64,000 bases of DNA from Pseudomonas sp. (GCA_007713455.1 VMRT01000010.1:186001-250000), one strand, 5' to 3'; shown: positions 18,460-28,468, counted from the stretch's first letter. Numbers and translations: made by a program. Notes: a model not told the origin generated them from the letters alone.

Positions 18460-19803
18460 CTATCCCGGAAAACGAAGGACCTTGGCCAAGACGATCTTCG
18501 GTCCGCGCATCTTCTTGATGACTATCTGCAGGCCATCGACCTGAAGCACTTCGTCTTCATCGGGGACACGTTTCAGCGTCTCGTAAACCAGACCGGCAAG
18601 GGTTTCAGCCTCGACGTGATCGAGATCGATCTCCAGCAGGCGCTCCAGCTTGAACAGCGGGGTGTCGCCGCGGACCAGCAGCTTGCCGGGCTGGTAGGCA
18701 AGCACGCCGCGTTCGGTCTTGCGATGTTCGTCCTGGATGTCGCCAACCAGCACTTCGAGCACGTCTTCCATGGTCAGGAAGCCAATCACCTTGTGGTCGC
18801 CTTCCTCGACCAGTACGAAATGCGCCCCTCCCTGACGAAACTGCTCGAGTAGGCTGGCCAGCGGCATGTGCTTGGACACCCGTTCCAGTGGGCGCAGCAG
18901 CTCGTTCAGGCAGAAGTGCTCGGGCAGGTGATCATCGGCGGCCAGCGCCAGCAGCAGGTCCTTGATGTGCAGCAAGCCGACGTACTCGCCCTGCTGGTTG
19001 TCGTAGACCGGGTAGCGGCTGTACTTGTGGCGGCGAATGACCTCGAGGACCTCGCTCAGCGGTGCATCGTGCTCGAGTTGCAGCAGGTCCTCGCGGGAGT
19101 TGGCCCAGTCAACGACTTCCAGCTCACTCATTTCCACCGCCGAGGCGAGCACCTGGATCTGCTGGTTGCCGGGGTCGCGGGCGCGGTTGGAATGCAGGAT
19201 CAGCTTGAGCTCGTCGCGGCTGTAGTGATGATCGTGGTGCGCACCCGGCTCGCCCTGGCCGGCAATGCGCAGAATGGCGTTGGCACTGGCATTGAGCAGG
19301 TAGATGGCCGGGTACATCAGCCAGTAGAACAGGTACAGCGGAACGGCCGTCCACAGCGATAGCAGCTCCGGCTTGCGGATCGCCCAGGACTTCGGCGCCA
19401 GCTCACCAACCACGATATGCAGGTAGGAAATGATGAAGAAGGCAGTGAAGAAAGCGATGCCGTGCACCAGCGCCTGGGACTGGATGCCGATGCTGGCCAG
19501 CAGCGGTTCGAGCAGGTGCGCGAACGCCGGCTCGCCGACCCAGCCGAGGCCGAGCGAAGCCAGTGTGATGCCTAGCTGGCAGGCCGAAAGGTAGGCGTCG
19601 AGCTGAGCGTGAACGGTGCGCAGAATGTGCCCGCGCCAGCCGTGCCGGCTGGCAATCGCTTCCACCTTGGTGGAGCGCAGCTTGACCATGGCGAACTCGG
19701 CGGCAACGAAGAAGCCGTTGAGCAGCACGAGGAACAGGGCAAAGAGAATCAGACCGAAATCGGCGAAATAGGACGAGGCGGCGTAACTGGGGGAGGGGTC
19801 CAT
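18460..19803 (-). CDS. CNNM/CorC-family membrane protein (hemolysin-like, DUF21-CBS-CBS-CorC)
   Basis: A 447-residue inner-membrane protein. The N-terminal DUF21 domain (about 10-200) has three to four helices, including LNGFFVAAEFAMVKLRSTK. A CBS-domain pair follows (about 215-345; SRYPVYDNQQGEYVGLLHIKD region is the first). The CorC_HlyC domain ends the protein (about 360-440; DGLQIVIKKM). The family is linked to magnesium or cobalt efflux, and the CBS pair usually binds ATP-Mg. The old name hemolysin is misleading. Confidence 0.9.
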   Translation of the reverse strand: MDPSPSYAASSYFADFGLILFALFLVLLNGFFVAAEFAMVKLRSTKVEAIASRHGWRGHILRTVHAQLDAYLSACQLGITLASLGLGWVGEPAFAHLLEPLLASIGIQSQALVHGIAFFTAFFIISYLHIVVGELAPKSWAIRKPELLSLWTAVPLYLFYWLMYPAIYLLNASANAILRIAGQGEPGAHHDHHYSRDELKLILHSNRARDPGNQQIQVLASAVEMSELEVVDWANSREDLLQLEHDAPLSEVLEVIRRHKYSRYPVYDNQQGEYVGLLHIKDLLLALAADDHLPEHFCLNELLRPLERVSKHMPLASLLEQFRQGGAHFVLVEEGDHKVIGFLTMEDVLEVLVGDIQDEHRKTERGVLAYQPGKLLVRGDTPLFKLERLLEIDLDHVEAETLAGLVYETLKRVPDEDEVLQVDGLQIVIKKMRGPKIVLAKVLRFPG

Positions 19804-19901
19804 GAAGGGGTCGGGTAGCCAATGATCGCGACAGGATGGCGGCGGCGGGCCGGCTTTTCAAGCCATGAGCCGGGATTTTTCCGGCTCGCGCTGGCAGCGG
19901 G

Positions 19902-21212
19902 TCAGCGTTCGGACACCTGGCTGTTCTGGAAGTGGCAGGAGAAGCGGCTGCCTTGGCCAGGTGTACTGCTGATATCCAGGCGGCCCTGGTGGCGCAGCAG
20001 CACGTGCTTGACGATGGCCAGCCCCAGTCCCGTGCCGCCGGTGCTGCTGGCACGGCTGGAGTCGACGCGGTAGAAACGCTCGGTCAGGCGTGGCAAATGC
20101 TTCTGCTCGATGCCGATACCGCTGTCCTCGACACTGAGGTGCGCACCGACCTCGTCGGCCCACCAGCGCACATGCACACTGCCGCCATCGGGTGTGTACT
20201 TCACCGCATTGAACACCAGGTTGGAGAAGGCGCTGCGCAGCTCCGTCTCGCTGCCCTTGAGCAGCAGCGCCGGGTCGGCATCGAGGCTGATCAGGTGGCC
20301 GCGGCTGCCAGATAGTGCGCGGGCATCGCTGATGATCGATTGCAGCAGCAGGCCCACCGCCACCGGCTGGTTGTCGGTCGGGCGACTGCTGGTTTCCAGA
20401 CGAGCCAGCAGGAGTAGGTCGTTGAGCAGGTGCTGCATGCGCCCGGCCTGCTGATTCATCTGCTGCAGCGCCCGGAGCCAGCGCGGGTTCACCGCATCGG
20501 CGTTTTCCAGCAGGGTTTCCAGATAGCCGGCGATGACGGTGAGCGGCGTGCGCAGCTCGTGGGATACGTTGGCGACGAAGTCTTTGCGCATCTGCTCCAG
20601 CTGGTGCAGGCGGGTGACGTCGCGGACCAGCAGCAGGTGCTCGCGGTTGCCGTAGCGAGTGATGTTGAACTGCAGGCGAATGCGGTCATCGACGGGAGAG
20701 GCCAGCTCCAGCGGCTGGTCATAGTTGCCGCCGTCGAAGTACTCCTTGAAGGCCGGATGACGCACCAGGTTGCCGATCGGGTGACCAGCGTCCTGCGGCT
20801 TCTTCAGCCCCAGCAGGCGGTTGGCGGCGGGGTTCCACCATTCCAGATTGCCATCGCTGTCGAGCATGATCACCGCATCCTTGAGTGCGGCGGTAGAGCC
20901 CTGGGCGCGATCGATGATGCCTTGCAGTTCGCCGCGCAGGCGCAGGTCGCGGCGCTGCAGCTGGTAGAGGCTGTCGAAGATATCGCCCCAGATGCCGGCC
21001 GAATCCGGCGGCGCTTCGTCCGGGTCGGCACGCCGCAGCCAGCGCTGCAGTCGCAGCAGCTGGCGCAGGGTCCAGATCAGGTAGCCGGTCAGGCCAAGGA
21101 CCAGCGCCCAGGCATATTCGCCGGTCAGCAGTCCCAGCAGCAGGCAGCCGCCCAGCAGAAGCAGCAGGCGACGCACGAGGGCTCCTTGCCAGTCCTGATT
21201 CAACCGATGCAC
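19902..21212 (-). CDS. phoR: Phosphate regulon sensor histidine kinase PhoR
   Basis: A 436-residue membrane kinase that phosphorylates PhoB when phosphate is scarce. Two adjacent helices near the N-terminus (about 12-45) anchor it without a large periplasmic domain, as is normal for PhoR. A PAS domain (about 95-190) precedes the H-box SHELRTPLTVIAGYLE, then come the N, G1 and G2 boxes (NLVFNAVKYTP, VEDSGIGI, TGGTGLGLAIVKH). It lies 59 bases after phoB, in one operon. Confidence 0.95.
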   Translation of the reverse strand: MHRLNQDWQGALVRRLLLLLGGCLLLGLLTGEYAWALVLGLTGYLIWTLRQLLRLQRWLRRADPDEAPPDSAGIWGDIFDSLYQLQRRDLRLRGELQGIIDRAQGSTAALKDAVIMLDSDGNLEWWNPAANRLLGLKKPQDAGHPIGNLVRHPAFKEYFDGGNYDQPLELASPVDDRIRLQFNITRYGNREHLLLVRDVTRLHQLEQMRKDFVANVSHELRTPLTVIAGYLETLLENADAVNPRWLRALQQMNQQAGRMQHLLNDLLLLARLETSSRPTDNQPVAVGLLLQSIISDARALSGSRGHLISLDADPALLLKGSETELRSAFSNLVFNAVKYTPDGGSVHVRWWADEVGAHLSVEDSGIGIEQKHLPRLTERFYRVDSSRASSTGGTGLGLAIVKHVLLRHQGRLDISSTPGQGSRFSCHFQNSQVSER

Positions 21213-21271
21213 TCCAGAGAGGTGGCGATGATGGGATGGATGACGCCGGGACTCATGCGCACCCGGCGCGC

Positions 21272-21961
21272 TCAGCTTTTGCTGGAGAAACGATAACCGG
21301 TGCCGCGTACCGTCTGCACCAGGTTCTCGTAGGCCTCACCGAGCGCCTTGCGCAGCCGACGGATATGCACATCGACAGTGCGCTCCTCGACATAGACATT
21401 GCCGCCCCAGACCTGATCGAGCAGCTGGCTGCGGGTGTAGGCGCGCTCCTGGTGGGTCATGAAGAATTGCAGCAGACGGTATTCGGTGGGGCCCATCTCG
21501 GCCGGTTTGCCGTCGATGGTGACGCGGTGGCTGATCGGGTCGAGCAGCAGGCCACCGATCTCGATCGGCGACTCGCTGTCCACCGGCGTCGCACGGCGCA
21601 GCACGGCCTTCAGGCGCGCTACCAGCTCGCGCGGTGAGAAGGGTTTGGTGATGTAGTCGTCGGCGCCGACTTCCAGACCCTGAATCTTGTTGTCCTCTTC
21701 ACCCTTGGCGGTAAGCATGATGATTGGCGTGTCGGCGGTCAGCTCGTCACGCTTGAGGCGGCGGGCCAGTTCGATGCCGGAGGTGCCGGGCAGCATCCAG
21801 TCAAGCAGGATCAGATCCGGCTTGCGGTCGATGATCAGCGCGTGGGCCTGCTGGGTGTTCTCTGCTTCGAGACAGTCATAGCCGGCCATTTCCAGGGCGA
21901 CGACGATCATCTCCCGGATCGGCGCCTCGTCATCGACGATCAGTATGCTCTTGCCGTTCAT
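21272..21961 (-). CDS. phoB: Phosphate regulon response regulator PhoB
   Basis: A 229-residue OmpR-type regulator, the same length as in P. aeruginosa. The receiver has Asp10/Asp11 and the acceptor Asp in [11 protein letters not shown]; the C-terminal winged helix carries the recognition segment [16 protein letters not shown]. The ATG at 21961 is chosen because the receiver starts directly after it ([14 protein letters not shown]). A Pho box lies about 50 bases upstream, so the operon should be autoregulated. Confidence 0.97.
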   Translation of the reverse strand: MNGKSILIVDDEAPIREMIVVALEMAGYDCLEAENTQQAHALIIDRKPDLILLDWMLPGTSGIELARRLKRDELTADTPIIMLTAKGEEDNKIQGLEVGADDYITKPFSPRELVARLKAVLRRATPVDSESPIEIGGLLLDPISHRVTIDGKPAEMGPTEYRLLQFFMTHQERAYTRSQLLDQVWGGNVYVEERTVDVHIRRLRKALGEAYENLVQTVRGTGYRFSSKS

Positions 21962-22010
21962 GGTCAAGCCTCGGGTCTGTTCTTGTCGTCCGGCATTAGA
22001 TAACGGAATT

Positions 22011-22028
22011 ATTGCAGCCATGTGACAG
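22011..22028 (-). promoter_or_regulatory. Pho box upstream of phoB
   Basis: On the minus strand the sequence is CTGTCAC-ATGG-CTGCAAT, against the consensus CTGTCAT-N4-CTGTCAT: the first repeat differs at one base and the second at two. Eight bases downstream is TATCTAAT, a fair -10 element at the spacing seen in PhoB-activated promoters, where the second repeat takes the place of the -35 box. Confidence 0.8.
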
Positions 22029-22081
22029 GCAGACGGCAACAGGCTGCCGTGCTCCGGCGCTCTAGCCCGGCGCGCCTGGGC

Positions 22082-22975
22082 TTAAGCCTTGGTAGCGTAG
22101 TCCAGCACGATGCCCGCCAAGATCGCCAGTCCTGCCCAGTGGTTGTGCAGGAACGCCTTGAAGCAGATCTGCGGTTTGCGCGATTGGGTTTTCCAGAACT
22201 CCCAGGCGAAGCAGCCGGCGGCGACCACCAGCCCGAGGTGGAACCACTGGCCTAGCTCGAAGCGCACGCCGGCAAGGAGCAGGCAGAACAGCGCCAGGCC
22301 CTGCAGGGTGACGATGATGACGCGGTCCGCTTCGCCGAAGAGGATGGCGGTGGACTTGATGCCAATCTTCAGGTCGTCCTCGCGGTCGGCCATGGCGTAG
22401 TAGGTGTCGTAGGCCACCGTCCACAGCAGATTGGCAATGAACAACAGCCAGGCCTCGGGCGGCAGGCTGCCGGTCTCCGCGGTGAAGGCCATCGGCATGC
22501 CCCAGGAGAAGGCCGCGCCGAGCACCACCTGCGGATAGAAGGTGTAGCGTTTCATGAACGGGTAGCAGGCGGCCAGCGCCAGGGCGCCGAAGGACAGGTA
22601 GACGGTGGTCGCGTTGGTCAGCAGCACCAGGCCGAAGCTCAGGCCCACCAGCACGGCGAACAGCGTCCAGGCCTCGCGCGAGCTGATCTTGCCGGTGGCC
22701 ATGGGGCGCGCCTGGGTGCGTTGCACGTGGCCATCGAAGTTGCGGTCGGCGAAGTCGTTGACCACGCAGCCGGCGGCGCGCATGAGGATCACGCCGGTGA
22801 CGAAGATGAACAGGTTCTTCGCGTTGGGCACGCCTTCGGCAGCGATCCACAGCGCCCACAGCGTCGGCCATAACAGCAGATAGGTGCCGATGGGCCGGTC
22901 CAGGCGCATCAGCTGGATGAAGTCCCAGGCGCGCGGGTGCAGGCGATTGCACGATTGCAGCAGTTTCAGATACAT
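22082..22975 (-). CDS. ubiA: 4-hydroxybenzoate octaprenyltransferase
   Basis: Membrane prenyltransferase that attaches the polyprenyl tail to 4-hydroxybenzoate in ubiquinone synthesis. The 297-residue protein has about eight helices and both Asp-rich motifs: [10 protein letters not shown] near residue 70 (prenyl diphosphate-Mg binding) and DREDDLKIG near residue 195. The ATG at 22975 fits the family start (MYLKLLQ). It follows ubiC, which makes its substrate. Confidence 0.96.
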   Translation of the reverse strand: MYLKLLQSCNRLHPRAWDFIQLMRLDRPIGTYLLLWPTLWALWIAAEGVPNAKNLFIFVTGVILMRAAGCVVNDFADRNFDGHVQRTQARPMATGKISSREAWTLFAVLVGLSFGLVLLTNATTVYLSFGALALAACYPFMKRYTFYPQVVLGAAFSWGMPMAFTAETGSLPPEAWLLFIANLLWTVAYDTYYAMADREDDLKIGIKSTAILFGEADRVIIVTLQGLALFCLLLAGVRFELGQWFHLGLVVAAGCFAWEFWKTQSRKPQICFKAFLHNHWAGLAILAGIVLDYATKA

Positions 22976-23018
22976 CAACGGCTCTCCTTGGCGGAAGGGG
23001 GCATGCAGAGCGGCGCGC

Positions 23019-23558
23019 TCAGGGCGTGACGGCGGCGGCCTGCCACAGCTCGGGGAGGAACACCTCGGCGACCAGCACGCCGAGCCGATTCTGGCGGAAG
23101 CACGAGCGCCGCGCCCAGAGGCCGTCGACACGGCACGCATCCGGTAGCCAGCGCGCGGGGTAATGACAGGCCTCGAGCGTGCCGCGGGCAAAGGGCGGAT
23201 CGCTGAACAACAGCTCACCCAGGGAACGATTGCCCAGGCGCTGCAGGTCGAGGCCGGAGTCCTCCAGCTGCGCTCGCGCGGCGACGCTGCGGGCGAACAC
23301 CCAGGGCTGGCCTTGACCGCACAGATAGACCTCACGCACCCAGCCCTCGCTGTCGGCCGGAACGCCAAGCGCGGCGCACTCGTCGGCGCGCAGGGGCTGC
23401 CAGGCTTCGTGTAGCGGCGTCACGCTGAAGGCGCCATCGGCCAGCTCGGTCAGGCGGCGGGTGAGCGAGCCCTTGTCGACGTAGAGCCAGTCGTGCAGGG
23501 CGGGATCGAGGGGGGAGGGGAGGCGGTCGGCACTTAGCCAGTCATGAATTTCGGACAC
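23019..23558 (-). CDS. ubiC: Chorismate pyruvate-lyase
   Basis: Converts chorismate to 4-hydroxybenzoate and pyruvate, the committed step to ubiquinone. The 179-residue protein shows [18 protein letters not shown] in its middle, with the Arg and Glu residues of the active site, and a C-terminal EVFLPELW segment. Its start is 114 bases from the glcC stop, and ubiA follows 43 bases downstream. Confidence 0.93.
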   Translation of the reverse strand: MSEIHDWLSADRLPSPLDPALHDWLYVDKGSLTRRLTELADGAFSVTPLHEAWQPLRADECAALGVPADSEGWVREVYLCGQGQPWVFARSVAARAQLEDSGLDLQRLGNRSLGELLFSDPPFARGTLEACHYPARWLPDACRVDGLWARRSCFRQNRLGVLVAEVFLPELWQAAAVTP

Positions 23559-23672
23559 GGTGCGTCAGAGCTAGCGGAAAAGAGCGGCGAGTCTAGCATG
23601 CGACTTGGGCGCGGCACGGGTGCGGGCTGTCCGGCCAGGCTGTAGCCGCGCTCGGTAAACGCTACATACGCC

Positions 23673-24446
23673 TCAGGTCCAGCCTTCAAGACGCATGGTG
23701 GCGCGCACCAGGCGCTGCTCCTCCTGCTCGATCTCCTTGAGGTTGTCGCGAATGCCGTGGATATGGTCGCGTGCCGCACGCTGGGCCTGTTCCGGCAGAC
23801 GCTCGATCACCGCGTGATAGAGACGCGAGTGCTGGCGGTCGATCTGGCGCTTCTGTGCCGGTCGGTGGTAGAGGTTGTTCACCGAGGCGAAAACCGTGCT
23901 GAGCATCAGGTCGGTCAGCGACTGCAGCGTGTGCACCAGCACCGGGTTGTGCGAGGCCTCGCAGATCGCCAGATGAAACGCGTGGTCGAGGCGGGCGTGC
24001 TCGCGGGGGTCGGCGCCCTCTTCGCTGGCGTGGGCGGCGAGCATTTCCTCGTAGCGGCGGCGTAGCAGCACGAAATCCGCGTCGGTGCCGCGCAAGGCCG
24101 CCAGCCGCGCCGATTCGCTTTCCAGCAGCGCACGCACTTCCAGCAGGTCATAGAGCGTGCGCGGTTGCGAGTTGAACAGGTGCATCAGTGGGCTGGCGTC
24201 ATGGTTGCCGGACAGTTCGGCAACGAAGGAGCCACGGCCCTGGGACGTCTCGATGATGCCGCGTCCACGCAATACGCGCAGGCCCTCGCGCAACGCCGAG
24301 CGGGAAATGCCCAGCTTCTCGCACAGGCGGCGTTCCGATGGCAGCGCCTGGCCGACCTTCAATACGCCGTCGACGATCAAACGTTCGATACGCTCGGCGA
24401 CGACATCGGCGACTTGACGACGGTCATTGTGGTTTTCGTTCTGCAT
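23673..24446 (-). CDS. glcC: GntR-family (FadR-type) regulator GlcC
   Basis: A 257-residue regulator, divergent from the glycolate genes. The N-terminal winged helix-turn-helix (about 10-75; RLCEKLGISRSALREGLRVL) is followed by an all-helical FCD ligand domain (about 95-235) with the metal-binding His pattern (LDHAFHLAICEASHN). Position and family match GlcC, which activates glc genes in response to glycolate in E. coli. Two copies of an ACTGGT-AGG-ACCAGT palindrome lie in the intergenic region. An LldR-like role is the alternative. Confidence 0.88.
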   Translation of the reverse strand: MQNENHNDRRQVADVVAERIERLIVDGVLKVGQALPSERRLCEKLGISRSALREGLRVLRGRGIIETSQGRGSFVAELSGNHDASPLMHLFNSQPRTLYDLLEVRALLESESARLAALRGTDADFVLLRRRYEEMLAAHASEEGADPREHARLDHAFHLAICEASHNPVLVHTLQSLTDLMLSTVFASVNNLYHRPAQKRQIDRQHSRLYHAVIERLPEQAQRAARDHIHGIRDNLKEIEQEEQRLVRATMRLEGWT

Positions 24447-24461
24447 GTCCTTCGTTCTCCC

Positions 24462-24476
24462 ACTGGTAGGACCAGT
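24462..24476. promoter_or_regulatory. GlcC-type operator, copy 1
   Basis: ACTGGTAGGACCAGT, a perfect 6-bp inverted repeat around AGG, 16 bases upstream of the glcC start. TGGT-N3-ACCA is the core site of FadR-type regulators such as PdhR and LldR. Its place next to the glcC start suggests autoregulation. Confidence 0.75.
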
Positions 24477-24568
24477 TTGGCGGGAGTTTACCCTGAATGC
24501 CTGAATACCAGTAACAGCACCGTCTGGAGGACTATTCGGTAGTGCCTTTCATCGGGCGACTACAAAAA

Positions 24569-24583
24569 ACTGGTAGGACCAGT
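24569..24583. promoter_or_regulatory. GlcC-type operator, copy 2
   Basis: The same 15 bases as copy 1, including the AGG spacer, 101 bases before the glcD start. The centres of the two sites are 107 bases apart, close to ten helical turns, so dimers on both could face the same side. A lone half-site (ACCAGT at 24507-24512) lies between them. Confidence 0.75.
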
Positions 24584-24683
24584 TGTCTAGGTCATGGACT
24601 GGGGGCCATCTTCGACGTTAAAGATGCGTCATTCCACCGCAGTCGTTCGCGCTGGCTGCAACCCACGAGAACCGGAACCTGCC

Positions 24684-26183
24684 ATGAACATTCTCTACGA
24701 CGAACGCGTCGATGGTGCGTTGCCCAAGGTCGACAAGGCCGCCCTGCTGGCCGAGCTGCAGGCGCAGTTGCCCGATCTGGACATCCTCCACCGCAGCGAG
24801 GACCTCAAGCCCTACGAGTGCGACGGGCTTTCCGCCTACCGCACCACGCCGCTGCTGGTGGTGCTGCCCGAGCGCATTGAGCAGGTCGAGACGCTGCTCA
24901 AGCTCTGCCATCAGCGCGGCGTGCCGGTGGTTGCCCGTGGCGCCGGTACCGGCCTGTCTGGCGGCGCGCTGCCACTGGAGCAGGGCATCCTGCTGGTCAT
25001 GGCGCGTTTCAACAAGATTCTCGAAGTCGACCCGGCTGGGCGCTTCGCCCGGGTCCAGCCCGGCGTGCGCAACCTGGCGATCTCCCAGGCCGCGGCCCCC
25101 TATGAGCTGTACTACGCGCCGGACCCCTCATCGCAGATCGCCTGCTCCATCGGCGGCAACGTCGCCGAGAATGCCGGCGGTGTGCATTGCCTGAAGTACG
25201 GCCTGACCGTGCACAACCTGCTCAAGGTGGACATCCTCACCGTCGAGGGCGAGCGCATGACCCTCGGTTCCGATGCACTGGATTCGCCGGGCTTCGACCT
25301 GCTGGCGCTGTTCACCGGCTCCGAAGGCATGCTCGGCATCGTCACCGAGGTGACGGTCAAGCTGCTGCCCAAGCCGCAGGTGGCCAAGGTGCTGCTCGCC
25401 GCCTTCGACTCGGTGGAGAAGGCCGGTCGTGCGGTGGGCGACATCATCGCCGCCGGCATCATCCCCGGTGGCCTGGAAATGATGGACAACCTGTCGATCC
25501 GCGCTGCCGAGGACTTCATCCACGCCGGTTATCCGGTGGATGCCGAGGCCATCCTGCTCTGCGAACTGGATGGCGTCGAAGCTGACGTGCATGACGACTG
25601 CGCCCGCGTCAGCGAAGTGCTCAAGCTGGCCGGTGCCACCGAAGTGCGCCTGGCCAAGGACGAAGCCGAGCGCGTGCGTTTCTGGGCCGGACGCAAGAAC
25701 GCCTTCCCGGCGGTCGGGCGCATCTCGCCGGACTACTACTGCATGGACGGCACCATCCCGCGGCGCGAATTGCCGGGCGTGCTCAAGGGCATTTCCGATC
25801 TGTCCGAGCAGTTCGGCCTGCGCGTGGCCAACGTGTTCCACGCCGGCGACGGCAACATGCACCCGCTGATCCTCTTCGATGCCAACCAGCCCGGTGAGCT
25901 GGAGCGCGCCGAGGAACTGGGCGGCAAGATCCTCGAACTCTGCGTCGAGGTCGGCGGCAGCATCACCGGCGAGCACGGTGTCGGCCGCGAGAAAATCAAC
26001 CAGATGTGCGCGCAGTTCAACAGCGACGAGCTGACCCTGTTCCACGCGGTGAAGGCGGCGTTCGACCCGAGCGGGCTGCTCAACCCCGGCAAGAACATCC
26101 CGACCCTGCATCGCTGCGCCGAATTCGGCCGCATGCACATCCACAACGGTCAGCTGCCTTTCCCCGAACTGGAGCGTTTCTGA
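24684..26183 (+). CDS. glcD: Glycolate oxidase subunit GlcD (FAD-binding)
   Basis: Flavin subunit of glycolate dehydrogenase, which oxidises glycolate to glyoxylate. The 499 residues hold a VAO-type FAD domain (VVARGAGTGLSGGALP near residue 80; ACSIGGNVAENAGGVHCLKYG near 155) and a C-terminal cap ending GLLNPGKNIP. Start at the ATG at 24684; the frame is open upstream but the family begins MNILYDERVDG. glcE starts inside the stop codon (TGATG). Confidence 0.95.
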   Translation: MNILYDERVDGALPKVDKAALLAELQAQLPDLDILHRSEDLKPYECDGLSAYRTTPLLVVLPERIEQVETLLKLCHQRGVPVVARGAGTGLSGGALPLEQGILLVMARFNKILEVDPAGRFARVQPGVRNLAISQAAAPYELYYAPDPSSQIACSIGGNVAENAGGVHCLKYGLTVHNLLKVDILTVEGERMTLGSDALDSPGFDLLALFTGSEGMLGIVTEVTVKLLPKPQVAKVLLAAFDSVEKAGRAVGDIIAAGIIPGGLEMMDNLSIRAAEDFIHAGYPVDAEAILLCELDGVEADVHDDCARVSEVLKLAGATEVRLAKDEAERVRFWAGRKNAFPAVGRISPDYYCMDGTIPRRELPGVLKGISDLSEQFGLRVANVFHAGDGNMHPLILFDANQPGELERAEELGGKILELCVEVGGSITGEHGVGREKINQMCAQFNSDELTLFHAVKAAFDPSGLLNPGKNIPTLHRCAEFGRMHIHNGQLPFPELERF

Positions 26184-27244
26184 TGTCCGTAATCGCCAAC
26201 GACGCCAGCGCGCTGTTGCTGGACCAGGTCAACCAGGCGCTCGCCGCCAAGACCCCGCTGCGCATTCAGGGTGGCGCGACCAAGGCGTTCCTCGGTCGCG
26301 CGGTCGAGGGCCAGCTGCTCGACGTGCGCGAGCACCGCGGCATCGTCAGCTACGACCCCACCGAACTGGTGGTGAGCGTGCGTGCCGGCACACCGCTGGC
26401 CGAACTCGAGGCCACCCTGGACGAGGCCGGGCAGATGCTGCCCTGCGAGCCGCCGCACTTCGGCGAAGGCGCCACCGTCGGCGGCATGATCGCCGCCGGG
26501 CTGTCCGGCCCGCGGCGCCCGTGGAGCGGTTCGGTGCGCGACTTCGTGCTCGGCTCGCGCATCATCACCGGCCAGGGCAAGCACCTGCGCTTCGGCGGCG
26601 AGGTGATGAAGAACGTCGCCGGCTACGACCTGTCGCGCCTGATGGCCGGCAGCTTCGGCTGCCTCGGCGTGCTCACCGAAGTCTCGCTCAAGGTACTGCC
26701 CAAGCCGCGCCAGTGCACCAGCCTGCGCCTGGAGATCGACCTCGAGCGCGCGCTGCTCAAGCTTGCCGAATGGGGCCAGCAGCCGATTCCGATCAGCGCC
26801 GCCAGCCACGACGGCCAGGCGCTGCACCTGCGCCTGGAAGGCGGCGAAGGCTCTGTTGGTGCGGCCCGCGAGCGCATCGGTGGCGAGGATCTCGACCCCG
26901 GCTACTGGAACGATCTGCGCGAGCAGCGCCTGGCGTTCTTTGCCGACCCGCGCCCGCTGTGGCGCCTGTCGCTGCCGAACAACACGCCGGCGCTGGAGCT
27001 GCCGGGCGATCAGCTGGTGGACTGGGCCGGCGCCCAGCGCTGGCTGAAGTCCGATGCCGACGCGGTGACCATCCGCGGCATCGCCATTGAGGTCGGCGGC
27101 CACGCCACCTGCTTCAGCGAAGGCGCCACGACCAATCCGTTCCAGCCGCTGTCGGCGCCGCTGCTGCGCTATCACCGCCAGCTCAAGGCCGCGCTGGACC
27201 CGCAGGGGATCTTCAACCCCGGCCGCATGTATTCCGAGGTCTGA
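26183..27244 (+). CDS. glcE: Glycolate oxidase subunit GlcE (FAD-binding)
   Basis: Second flavin-type subunit of the glycolate dehydrogenase complex, 353 residues. It keeps the FAD-domain signature (IQGGATKAFLGR near residue 33; GATVGGMIAAGLSGPRRPW near 103; VMKNVAGYDLSRLMAG near 150) and ends FNPGRMYSEV. It overlaps glcD by one base and is followed by glcF after six bases, so the three subunits should be made in step. Confidence 0.94.
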   Translation: MSVIANDASALLLDQVNQALAAKTPLRIQGGATKAFLGRAVEGQLLDVREHRGIVSYDPTELVVSVRAGTPLAELEATLDEAGQMLPCEPPHFGEGATVGGMIAAGLSGPRRPWSGSVRDFVLGSRIITGQGKHLRFGGEVMKNVAGYDLSRLMAGSFGCLGVLTEVSLKVLPKPRQCTSLRLEIDLERALLKLAEWGQQPIPISAASHDGQALHLRLEGGEGSVGAARERIGGEDLDPGYWNDLREQRLAFFADPRPLWRLSLPNNTPALELPGDQLVDWAGAQRWLKSDADAVTIRGIAIEVGGHATCFSEGATTNPFQPLSAPLLRYHRQLKAALDPQGIFNPGRMYSEV

Positions 27245-27250
27245 CGACGT

Positions 27251-28468
27251 ATGCAAACCAATCTGAGCGAAGCGGCGAAAAAGCTGCCGCGCGCCGAAGA
27301 AGCCGAAAGCATCCTGCGCTCCTGCGTGCATTGCGGTTTCTGCAATGCCACCTGCCCGACCTACCAGCTGCTCGGCGACGAGCTGGACGGCCCGCGCGGG
27401 CGCATCTACCTGATGAAGCAGATGTTCGAAGGCGGCGAGGTGACCGAAAGCACCCAGCTGCACCTGGATCGCTGCCTGACCTGCCGCAACTGCGAGACCA
27501 CCTGTCCGTCCGGCGTGAAGTACCACAACCTGCTGGACATCGGCCGCGATTTCATCGAGCAGCAGGTGCAGCGCCCGCTGGGCGAGCGAGTCGTGCGCGG
27601 GGGCCTGCGCACGGTGATCCCGCGTCCGGGCCTGTTCAAGGCGCTGCTGGGCGCCGGCAATGCGCTGAAGCCGCTAATGCCGGCCTCGCTCAAGGATCAC
27701 CTGCCGCGCGAAATCCGCCCGGCCAAGCCGCGCCCGCAGGTCATGCACAGCCGTCGCGTGCTGATGCTCGAAGGCTGCGTGCAGCCGAGCCTGTCGCCGA
27801 GCACCAACGCCGCTGCCGCGCGGGTGCTCGACCGCCTGGGCATCAGCGTCAGTCCGGCGCGCGAAGCCGGTTGCTGCGGCGCGGTGGATTACCACCTCAA
27901 CGCGCAGGATGCCGGCCTGGACCGCGCTCGGCGCAATATCGACGCCTGGTGGCCGGCTATCGAAGCCGGTGCCGAAGCCATCGTGCAGACCGCCAGCGGC
28001 TGCGGTGCCTTCGTCAAGGAATACGGTCATCTGCTCAAGGATGACCCGGCCTACGCCGCCAAGGCCGCGCGGGTCAGCGAGCTGGCCAAGGACCTGGTCG
28101 AGGTGCTGCGCAGCGCCGAGCTGGAAAAGCTCGACGTGCGCGCCGACAAGCGCATGGCCTTCCACTGCCCATGCACCCTGCAGCACGCACAGAAGCTCGG
28201 CGGCGCGGTCGAAGACGTGCTCACCCGCCTAGGCTACCAGCTTACCGCGGTGCCGGACGCGCACCTGTGCTGTGGCTCGGCCGGCAGTTATTCGATCACC
28301 CAACCGGAGATTTCCCACCAGCTGCGCGACAACAAGCTCAACGCGCTAGAGAGCGGCAATCCAGAGGTAATCGTCACCGCCAACATCGGCTGCCAGACCC
28401 ACCTCGACGGCGCCGGCCGCACGCCGGTCAAGCACTGGATCGAAGTGGTCGAGGAATCGATGCAGTAG
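27251..28468 (+). CDS. glcF: Glycolate oxidase iron-sulfur subunit GlcF
   Basis: Electron-transfer subunit, 405 residues. Two ferredoxin-type 4Fe-4S motifs are complete (CVHCGFCNATCPTY near residue 25 and CLTCRNCETTCPS near 76). Two CCG domains follow (AGCCGAVDYH near 211 and LCCGSAGSYS near 340), typical of heterodisulfide-reductase-like proteins that pass electrons to quinone. It is expected at the membrane face with GlcD and GlcE. Confidence 0.95.
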   Translation: MQTNLSEAAKKLPRAEEAESILRSCVHCGFCNATCPTYQLLGDELDGPRGRIYLMKQMFEGGEVTESTQLHLDRCLTCRNCETTCPSGVKYHNLLDIGRDFIEQQVQRPLGERVVRGGLRTVIPRPGLFKALLGAGNALKPLMPASLKDHLPREIRPAKPRPQVMHSRRVLMLEGCVQPSLSPSTNAAAARVLDRLGISVSPAREAGCCGAVDYHLNAQDAGLDRARRNIDAWWPAIEAGAEAIVQTASGCGAFVKEYGHLLKDDPAYAAKAARVSELAKDLVEVLRSAELEKLDVRADKRMAFHCPCTLQHAQKLGGAVEDVLTRLGYQLTAVPDAHLCCGSAGSYSITQPEISHQLRDNKLNALESGNPEVIVTANIGCQTHLDGAGRTPVKHWIEVVEESMQ

